Source: Flagellimonas_A sp039592695
GTDB lineage: Bacteria; Bacteroidota; Bacteroidia; Flavobacteriales; Flavobacteriaceae
Assembly (NCBI RefSeq): GCF_039592695.1
Contig: NZ_JBBUTK010000002.1
Coordinates: 744,001 to 808,000, forward strand
DNA: 64,000 nt
Direction of reading: 5' to 3'
A program made the translations under genes and the position numbers. Below the pieces are notes generated by a model that did not search any database, had not been told where the DNA came from, and was given only the letters and a program-made list of their open reading frames with translations. This document shows, in pieces, positions 58,579-64,000 of this stretch (positions within the stretch are counted from its first letter, which is position 1; each line of letters begins with the position of its first letter).

Positions 58579-58650
58579 CGAGGAAAGATTTGACTGATTG
58601 CAACCTCTCTGTCCTGAACTTGACTCAGGGACTAAAAATGCTAAAGCAGT
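58579..58650 (+). promoter_or_regulatory. SAM-II (SAM-alpha) type riboswitch of metK
   Basis: Stem P1 is GAGG (58580-58583)/CCTC (58604-58607). Its loop has the class motif gatttga and ttgca. The tail ACTAAAAATGCTAAAGC carries the conserved GCTAAA. The loop and tail can form the expected pseudoknot: ACTG (58593-58596) with CAGT (58647-58650), and GCA (58600-58602) with TGC (58639-58641). An extra hairpin (GTCCTGA/TCAGGGAC, 58611-58632) is inserted between P1 and the tail. It sits at the likely 5' end of the metK mRNA. Confidence 0.72.
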
Positions 58651-58652
58651 TC

Positions 58653-58686
58653 ATGCCAAGTTTGTTTTGGCATCTCTTTTAAGAGA
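58653..58686 (+). promoter_or_regulatory. Two hairpins after the metK riboswitch
   Basis: ATGCCAA (58653-58659)/TTGGCAT (58667-58673) is a perfect 7-bp stem; it is followed at once by TCTCTT-TT-AAGAGA (58673-58686). No U-run follows, so they are not a standard terminator. They may be the expression platform. Confidence 0.5.
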
Positions 58687-58734
58687 CCGAGCTTCTTTAA
58701 CTATTCACGTCAGATCTTCCCAAAATAAAAAGAG

Positions 58735-59991
58735 ATGTCATATTTATTTACTTCAGAATCTGTCAGTGAAGGACACCCTGATAAAATTGCCGATCAAATC
58801 AGTGATGCCCTATTGGATAATTTTTTGGCCTTTGACCCCGATAGCAAAGTGGCCTGTGAGACTTTGGTCACAACCGGACAAGTAGTTTTGGCAGGTGAGG
58901 TCAAAAGTGATACCTATTTGGATGTTCAGAACCTTGCCCGTAGCGTCATTAATACTATTGGTTACACTAAAGGCGAATATCAATTTAGTGGAGATTCGTG
59001 CGGTGTGATATCGCTCATTCACGAACAATCACAAGATATCAATCAAGGGGTAGATAGGGCATCGAAAGAAGAACAAGGTGCAGGCGATCAGGGCATGATG
59101 TTCGGCTATGCTACCAAAGAAACCGATAACTACATGCCGTTGGCGTTGGATATTTCGCACAAGATCCTTCAGGTGTTGGCTGATTTGAGAAGGGATGGCA
59201 CTCAAATTGCATACCTGAGACCTGATGCCAAGGCACAGGTGACCATAGAATACTCCGATGAAAATATTCCACAACGTATTGATACCATTGTAGTTTCAAC
59301 TCAGCATGACGAATTTGATGAAGATGAGGCCATGTTGGCCAAAATCAAAAAGGATATCATCGAGATTTTAATTCCGAAAGTCAAAAGCCAGCTACCAAAT
59401 AACATTCAACAGTTGTTCGATGGCAACATCAAATATCATATCAATCCGACGGGAAAGTTTGTCATCGGTGGTCCTCACGGTGATGCCGGCCTGACCGGTC
59501 GTAAAATCATTGTTGATACTTACGGTGGTAAAGGAGCGCATGGTGGTGGAGCCTTTAGTGGTAAAGATCCGAGTAAAGTAGATCGCAGTGCGGCCTATGC
59601 CGCTCGACATGCTGCCAAAAACTTGGTGGCAGCGGGTGTTGCAGATGAAATCTTGGTTCAGGTGAGTTATGCCATTGGGGTGGTGGAGCCAACTTCAATC
59701 TTTGTTGATACTTTCGGTACTGCCAAAGTGGATTTGTCTGATGGCGAGATTGCCAAAAAAGTCAAGGAACTGTTTGATATGCGACCTTATTCCATTGAAA
59801 AAAGACTAAAACTTAGAAATCCAATTTATTCAGAAACCGCTGCTTACGGTCATTTTGGAAAAGAATCACAATCGGTAAGCAAAGTCTTTGAATCGCCTTA
59901 CAATGGCCGAATCGAAAAAGAAGTGGAGCTTTTCACTTGGGAGAAGTTGGATATGGTTGATGAAGTGAAGGCGGCTTTTGGAATACTATAA
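58735..59991 (+). CDS. metK: S-adenosylmethionine synthetase
   Basis: MetK makes SAM from methionine and ATP. The 418-residue protein has TSESVSEGHPDKIADQISDALLD at the start, GAGDQGMMFGYA, GGPHGDAGLTGRKIIVDTYGG and GAFSGKDPSKVDRSAAYAAR, all family signatures. The length is about 30 residues above the E. coli enzyme, as is usual in this phylum. It is monocistronic, with a SAM-II-like riboswitch in its leader. Confidence 0.97.
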   Translation: MSYLFTSESVSEGHPDKIADQISDALLDNFLAFDPDSKVACETLVTTGQVVLAGEVKSDTYLDVQNLARSVINTIGYTKGEYQFSGDSCGVISLIHEQSQDINQGVDRASKEEQGAGDQGMMFGYATKETDNYMPLALDISHKILQVLADLRRDGTQIAYLRPDAKAQVTIEYSDENIPQRIDTIVVSTQHDEFDEDEAMLAKIKKDIIEILIPKVKSQLPNNIQQLFDGNIKYHINPTGKFVIGGPHGDAGLTGRKIIVDTYGGKGAHGGGAFSGKDPSKVDRSAAYAARHAAKNLVAAGVADEILVQVSYAIGVVEPTSIFVDTFGTAKVDLSDGEIAKKVKELFDMRPYSIEKRLKLRNPIYSETAAYGHFGKESQSVSKVFESPYNGRIEKEVELFTWEKLDMVDEVKAAFGIL

Positions 59992-59996
59992 AAAAT

Positions 59997-60190
59997 TCCT
60001 TTCCCTGGATAGGGAAAGGTGCCCTGTCTGCCAATGGCAGACAGGGCGGAAAGGGTTGATTTACTTACGGTTGTCTTCAATCCCCTCCGTTTCCGTCTTT
60101 CAGACGAAACCACCTCCCCTTAACCAAGGGGAGGAGCTTTTAATTATCCCTTTCAAGGGACAGTCCGCCAAAGGCGACAGAGGGTGTTTT
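59997..60190. repeat. Cluster of REP-like hairpin elements
   Basis: Three elements follow each other: tcctttccctggatagggaaagg, then the perfect stem GCCCTGTCTGCC-aat-GGCAGACAGGGC (60021-60047) and ggaaaggg; then on the other strand cctccgtttccgtctttcagacg and acctccccttaaccaaggggagg (60111-60133); then ccctttcaagggacagtccgccaaaggcgacagagggtgttttt. No gene is present. Confidence 0.6.
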
Positions 60191-60234
60191 TATGGGAATT
60201 CTTCGTAGTTTTATTTCCATCAAAAAACTACCTA

Positions 60235-62166
60235 ATGAAAACCTTATTTCGCATTTCCCTTTTTCTATTTCTGATTTCTTTTTCATTCCAATCCTGTAAA
60301 AAAACAGTCAAAAAAGAGACTGTTGAAGAAAACTACGTTGCCGATAACTATACCAAGCAAGAGGTTGATATTGCGATGCGCGATGGGGTAAAACTGCATA
60401 CCACGATTTATTCCCCAAAGGATACTTCCAAAGAATATCCCATCATCATGCAGCGTACCCCGTACAGCTCTAGACCGTATGGTGAGGGGCAGTTTCGAGA
60501 ACAAATAAGCCCCAATGTGAGCATGATGAAAGAGGGCTACATTGTGGTCTATCAAGATGTGCGCGGTCGATGGATGAGCGAAGGGCATTATGAGAATATG
60601 CGGGCCTACATCCCCAATAAAACTTCTGATCAACAGGTAGATGAAAGTTCGGATACCTATGATACCATCGACTGGTTGGTCAACAATGTGGAGAGCAACA
60701 ATGGTCGTGTGGGGCTTTGGGGCATTTCATACCCTGGATTTTACGCCACGTACGGAACCATTGATCCACATCCTGCTTTAAAAGCCTCCTCGCCGCAAGC
60801 CTGTATCGGGGATTTCTTTTTTGATGATTTTCACCATAACGGTGCCTATTTGTTGAGTTATTTTCGGGCAACCTCCCTTTTTGGCACTCCCAGGCCAAAC
60901 GGCGACCAGCCTGTGGACACGGCTTGGTACGAGCTACCCGATATCGGTACCGAAGACCAGTATCAATTCTTTCTGGATGCAGGTCCGCTCAAAAATTTGA
61001 ACCACTTTTTTGAGTATGAAACTCCAGATGATACGAGGCTGGTTGCCGATAATATGACCGATGATTTCTTTTGGAATGAATTGAAAGAGCACCCCAATTA
61101 CGATGAACTTTGGCAAAGCCGAGGACTGATCCAGCATTTGGATGAGACCGAACCCCATGTCGCCACCATGATTGTGGGCGGTTGGTTCGATGCCGAAGAC
61201 CTTTATGGCCCGTTGGAAACCTACAAGAACATCGAAAAATACAACGAGGGAGCTTATAATACGATGGTTTTTGGCCCTTGGGACCATGGCCGTTGGGCAC
61301 GACGGAGTGAGCGCAATCTGGTGGGCAACTATTATTTTGGGGATTCCATCTCCAATTTTTATCAGGATAAGATTGAGAGCAAGTTTTTCAATCATTTTTT
61401 AAAGGGTGAAGGAGACGGCAAAACTGGCCTTCCCGAAGCCTATGTTTTTGATTCAGGGCGAAAGGAATGGAGCGAGTTGCCTGCATGGCCACCAAAAGAT
61501 GCTGAGAAAAAGATCATGTATCTTTCTGATGACCAAGAGTTGACCGAAGAACCAAAAAATATTACTGAAATCAAATTTATCAGCGATGTCGACAAACCCG
61601 TACCCTATTCAGAGGACATCAAATCGGTCTTTACGCCGAGAAAGTATATGACCGACGATCAACGCTTCGCTGCCCGGCGCGCTGATGTTTTGGTTTTTGA
61701 AACGGACGAGCTGACCGAAGATTTGACCTTGGCCGGCCCTATCATGGCCAACCTAAAAGTGGCCACCACGGGTACAGCAGCAGATTGGATTGTAAAAATC
61801 ATTGATGTGCATCCCGACGATGTCGAGACCAACGAAGAAATGCAAGACCATTTGAAAATGAGCAATTATCATCTGATGGTGCGGAGCGAGGTGCTGCGAG
61901 GACGTTTTCGAAATAGTTTTTCAAATCCAGAACCATTTACACCAAATAAAAAGACAGACGTGAACATTAAGCTGCAAGATGTGTTCCACACGTTCAAAAA
62001 AGGGCATAAGCTTCAGGTTCAGGTACAGAGCACCTGGTTTCCGTTGATTGACTTGAATCCGCAGACCTATGTGGAGAATATTTTTAAAGCGGATGAAGCG
62101 GATTTTCAAACACAGACCCATACGGTGTTCACCGATTCGAGTTTGGAGTTTTCGGTATTAAAATAA
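60235..62166 (+). CDS. CocE/NonD-family hydrolase lipoprotein
   Basis: This 643-residue exported lipoprotein (Cys21 in SFSFQSCKK) is an X-Pro dipeptidyl-peptidase/cocaine-esterase type hydrolase. The nucleophile S165 is in GLWGISYPGFYAT, with the His in GPWDHGRWARR and the Asp in VGGWFDAEDLY, and the N-terminal YQDVRGRWMSEG motif is typical. The C-terminal part is the jelly-roll domain of the family (GPIMANLKVATTGTAADWIVKIIDV). It may act on acyl esters or amides (for example glutaryl-cephalosporin-like or peptide bonds); the substrate is unknown. The ATG at 60235 is required by the signal peptide. Confidence 0.9.
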   Translation: MKTLFRISLFLFLISFSFQSCKKTVKKETVEENYVADNYTKQEVDIAMRDGVKLHTTIYSPKDTSKEYPIIMQRTPYSSRPYGEGQFREQISPNVSMMKEGYIVVYQDVRGRWMSEGHYENMRAYIPNKTSDQQVDESSDTYDTIDWLVNNVESNNGRVGLWGISYPGFYATYGTIDPHPALKASSPQACIGDFFFDDFHHNGAYLLSYFRATSLFGTPRPNGDQPVDTAWYELPDIGTEDQYQFFLDAGPLKNLNHFFEYETPDDTRLVADNMTDDFFWNELKEHPNYDELWQSRGLIQHLDETEPHVATMIVGGWFDAEDLYGPLETYKNIEKYNEGAYNTMVFGPWDHGRWARRSERNLVGNYYFGDSISNFYQDKIESKFFNHFLKGEGDGKTGLPEAYVFDSGRKEWSELPAWPPKDAEKKIMYLSDDQELTEEPKNITEIKFISDVDKPVPYSEDIKSVFTPRKYMTDDQRFAARRADVLVFETDELTEDLTLAGPIMANLKVATTGTAADWIVKIIDVHPDDVETNEEMQDHLKMSNYHLMVRSEVLRGRFRNSFSNPEPFTPNKKTDVNIKLQDVFHTFKKGHKLQVQVQSTWFPLIDLNPQTYVENIFKADEADFQTQTHTVFTDSSLEFSVLK

Positions 62167-62169
62167 ATT

Positions 62170-62205
62170 GTCCCCTTGAGGGGACTTTAGGGGTGTTTTT
62201 TACAG
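62170..62205. repeat. REP-like hairpin element
   Basis: GTCCCC-TTGA-GGGGAC (62170-62185) is followed by tttaggggtgtttttt. It matches in plan the element at 45150 and its stem is the reverse complement of 45220-45235. It may act as terminator of the CocE gene. Confidence 0.6.
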
Positions 62206-62397
62206 CAATTTATTTCTTGAGAGAAGTTTTGGTTAGTAAACTGAAAAAAGATTTCTCAATCTTTTGTTTTTGGTGAACTTATTTCGAAATGACTAGTCAG
62301 ACTCAAGTATCATTTCATACGAATGTGAGAAATCTGAAATCCACTAGGAAATCGTGAAATTTTCCAAAATCATTAGGATAATCCGAAATTCTGCCGT

Positions 62398-62405
62398 TAT
62401 ATTTG
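62398..62405 (+). promoter_or_regulatory. Promoter -7 element of metY
   Basis: TATATTTG matches TAnnTTTG. The transcript would start near 62410, just before the hairpin TGTCTT-TT-AAGACA (62414-62427) and 50 nt before the SAM-I riboswitch. Confidence 0.55.
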
Positions 62406-62457
62406 TTTCAGAATGTCTTTTAAGACAAATTCTAAGAAGTTCAAACACGTATTGACG

Positions 62458-62562
62458 AGTTATCAAGAAAGGTGGAGGGAATAGACCCTTTGAAGCCTTA
62501 GCAACCTGCCGCCCCCTGCGGAAAAGGTGCTACATTCTATCCCGCAAGTGTGGGAAAAGATA
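62458..62562 (+). promoter_or_regulatory. SAM-I (S-box) riboswitch of metY
   Basis: The core is unmistakable: tatcaagaaaggtggaggga, gaccctttgaagcct, tagcaacctgccgc, aaaggtgctacattct and a final gggaaaagata. P1 closes by TATC (62461-62464)/GATA (62559-62562). It binds SAM and controls methionine genes in many bacteria; here it precedes an O-acetylhomoserine sulfhydrylase gene by 151 nt. Confidence 0.93.
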
Positions 62563-62568
62563 GCAACC

Positions 62569-62588
62569 ATCGAACCATTTCGATTTTT
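62569..62588 (+). terminator. Short terminator-like hairpin after the SAM-I riboswitch
   Basis: ATCGAA-ccat-TTCGAT is followed by tttt. The stem has only 6 bp, but its place right after P1 fits a transcription-control platform. Confidence 0.45.
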
Positions 62589-62649
62589 CACTTTCTTATA
62601 ACTTTTTGATTAGGTCATCCACAATGGCGGAGTGACTTCGTGTTTTTTT

Positions 62650-62682
62650 ATTCCCGTCCCGATAGCTATCGGGAGTGGGAAT
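62650..62682. repeat. Long perfect palindrome in the metY leader
   Basis: TCCCGATAGCTATCGGGA (62657-62674) is an 18-bp perfect palindrome, with outer arms attccc/gggaat. A related stem occurs at 501-518. It ends 31 bp before the metY ATG and would fold into a stable hairpin in the mRNA. Confidence 0.6.
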
Positions 62683-62713
62683 CCAAATTGTTCAACAACA
62701 AAAATTAGAAAAC

Positions 62714-64000
62714 ATGAGCGAGCAAAATCAAAATTTTTCAAAAGCGACCAATGCCCTGCATGCGGGGCACGATGTAACTGTAAACGGTGGTACCAGGGCA
62801 GTGCCCATTTATCAATCCACGGCTTACGTGTTCAACGATGCCGACCATGCGGCCAATCTATTTTCACTGGCGGAGTTTGGCAACATCTACACCCGAATCA
62901 ACAATCCGACCAATGATATTCTGGAGCAGCGTTTGGCAGCTCTTGAAGGTGGAATCGCCTCAGTGGTAACCGCTTCGGGTACCGCAGCTTTGAATACCAC
63001 ACTTTTGGTGCTGTTAAAGGCTGGTGACCATATTGTTTCTTCGAACAGTCTCTATGGCGGCACCTATAATTTATTGAGCGTTACACTACCGAGATTGGGC
63101 ATCACCACCACCTTTGTTGACCCAACTGACCCTGCCAATTTTGGTAAGGCGGTTCAAGAAAATACACGTGCCATTTTTGTGGAGTCCATTGGAAATCCCA
63201 AATTGGATGTGCTCGATTTAAAAGCAATTTCATCCGAGGCCAAAAAAGCGAAAGTACCGTTTATTGTAGATAATACCGTGGCTTCCCCTGCACTCTTGAA
63301 CCCGATAGAGCATGGGGCAAATATTGTCATCCATTCCCTCACCAAATACATCAATGGTAACGGTACGGCCTTGGGCGGTGCCATTATTGATGCGGGAACC
63401 TTCGATTGGGCCAATGGTAAGTTTCCAGAATTCACCGAACCCTCACCTGGCTATCATGGTCTGGTCTATCATGAGGCATTGGGTCCGGCAGCCTTTATCG
63501 CCAAAGTACGTATTGAGGGCTTACGCGACCATGGCGCCTGTTTGAGTCCGTTCAATGCCTTTCAAATCATTCAGGGATTGGAAACTTTGGAAGTGCGCAT
63601 GAAAAAGCACAGTGAGAACGCATTGGCCTTGGCCGAATGGCTTCAAGAACGTGACGAAGTGACTTGGGTAAACTATCCTGGATTGAAAACAAGCAAGTTT
63701 AAGGCCCAAGCCGATGCCTATTTGCCAAAGGGTCAGAGCAGCATCGTGACCTTTGGGGTCAAGGGTGGCTTTGAATCTGCTAAAAAGATTGCCGATGAAA
63801 CCAAAATTTTCTCTTTGTTGGCAAACATTGGCGATACCAAGTCGCTGATCATACATCCAGCAAGTACCACCCACCAACAGTTGAGCGATGAATCGCAAGA
63901 AGCAACGGGAGTAACCAAAGATTTGATTCGCCTTTCCGTTGGATTGGAAGATTTAAAAGACTTAAAAGCTGATTTAGAAGCCGCCTTTGCGACGATTGAC
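62714..64000 (+). CDS. metY: O-acetylhomoserine aminocarboxypropyltransferase/sulfhydrylase (3' end cut)
   Basis: MetY makes homocysteine from O-acetylhomoserine and sulfide with PLP. The visible 429 residues include ATNALHAGHDVTVNGGTRAVPIYQSTAYVF, YTRINNPTNDILEQRLAALEGG, ASGTAAL, IVDNTVASPALLNPIEHGA and the PLP Lys K211 in IVIHSLTKYINGNGTALGG. Family members are about 425-435 residues, so only the stop or a few residues are missing. The pattern is of the OAH sulfhydrylase type rather than cystathionine synthase. It is under a SAM-I riboswitch. A cysteine-forming side activity is possible. Confidence 0.95.
   Translation, partial: MSEQNQNFSKATNALHAGHDVTVNGGTRAVPIYQSTAYVFNDADHAANLFSLAEFGNIYTRINNPTNDILEQRLAALEGGIASVVTASGTAALNTTLLVLLKAGDHIVSSNSLYGGTYNLLSVTLPRLGITTTFVDPTDPANFGKAVQENTRAIFVESIGNPKLDVLDLKAISSEAKKAKVPFIVDNTVASPALLNPIEHGANIVIHSLTKYINGNGTALGGAIIDAGTFDWANGKFPEFTEPSPGYHGLVYHEALGPAAFIAKVRIEGLRDHGACLSPFNAFQIIQGLETLEVRMKKHSENALALAEWLQERDEVTWVNYPGLKTSKFKAQADAYLPKGQSSIVTFGVKGGFESAKKIADETKIFSLLANIGDTKSLIIHPASTTHQQLSDESQEATGVTKDLIRLSVGLEDLKDLKADLEAAFATID

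Noticed and set aside
58598..58885. Small plus-strand gene across the metK leader
   Set aside because: It runs out of frame into metK and overlaps the riboswitch; there is no protein family pattern.
62632..62916. Plus-strand open frame across the metY start
   Set aside because: It is out of frame with metY, which has full PLP-enzyme motifs from the ATG at 62714.
1..64000. tRNA or rRNA genes
   Set aside because: I looked through the spacers for cloverleaf and rRNA signatures and saw none; a tRNAscan run would settle it.

Overview
The window is 64 kb of chromosome from a member of the Bacteroidota, most likely the family Flavobacteriaceae (Muricauda/Maribacter-like; this placement is my inference). 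The signs are: promoters of the TTG-N19-TAnnTTTG type, almost no Shine-Dalgarno sequences, SusC/D-era outer-membrane families (DUF5686, plug-domain proteins, 7TM hybrid histidine kinase with an AraC domain), the PorG-UppS-BamA-Skp-Skp-MurI block of type IX secretion bacteria, and Bacteroidota-type gene fusions. I see no rRNA, tRNA, CRISPR array, phage, transposase or plasmid gene: this is ordinary core chromosome with a few accessory genes. The first gene (RNA methyltransferase) lacks its 5' end and the last (O-acetylhomoserine sulfhydrylase) lacks only its stop codon or last few residues.

Layout. 0-7.4 kb: SpoU methylase, a HPPK/deoxynucleoside-kinase fusion, SppA peptidase, queuosine-precursor transporter, a large AsmA-like protein. 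7.5-15.5 kb: hybrid two-component regulator divergent from a cupin, a lipoprotein, DinB-like and DUF2797 proteins, a GH3 acyl-adenylate enzyme, a small hydrolase. 15.5-24.2 kb: proteostasis genes tig, clpP, clpX, then a secreted SGNH lipoprotein, a hydrolase, pdxJ, and a CBS-nadK pair. 24.7-31.3 kb: the envelope block porG-uppS-bamA-skp-skp-murI. 31.3-41 kb: folA, a class V PLP enzyme, a glycogen-binding domain protein, and on the minus strand response regulator-histidine kinase-egtB-egtD-DUF427, an ergothioneine gene set behind a two-component system. 41-53 kb: plug-domain protein, thyA, CNT nucleoside transporter, bifunctional nuclease, etfBA, pdhB, a DUF5686 protein. 53.5-64 kb: soluble and membrane pyrophosphatases, App1 phosphatase, a second deoxynucleoside kinase, metK, a CocE/NonD hydrolase lipoprotein, and metY.

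The most informative signals are regulatory. metK has an apparent SAM-II (alpha) riboswitch with its promoter directly in front, while metY 4 kb away has a SAM-I riboswitch, so two unrelated SAM-sensing RNA folds appear to control one pathway. A 16-bp palindrome, attatgcatgcataat, occurs twice: in the etfBA/pdhB divergent region (extended there to 26 bp) and upstream of the secreted SGNH hydrolase, which suggests a shared regulator. An orphan LacI-like palindrome sits in front of a small hydrolase gene. Intergenic spaces carry at least two families of short interspersed repeats: G/C-rich REP-like hairpins next to gene ends, and longer 'wordy' low-complexity mosaics at 24.2, 48.5 and 53.1 kb.

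Functionally, the genes serve folate/one-carbon and methionine metabolism (folK, folA, thyA, metK, metY), nucleoside salvage (two kinases, CNT transporter), envelope biogenesis (AsmA, PorG, BamA, Skp, UppS, MurI), protein quality control (Tig, ClpXP, SppA), energy metabolism (ETF, PDH E1 beta, pyrophosphatases) and redox protection (ergothioneine). All functional calls come from motif recognition by eye; none was tested by a database search.
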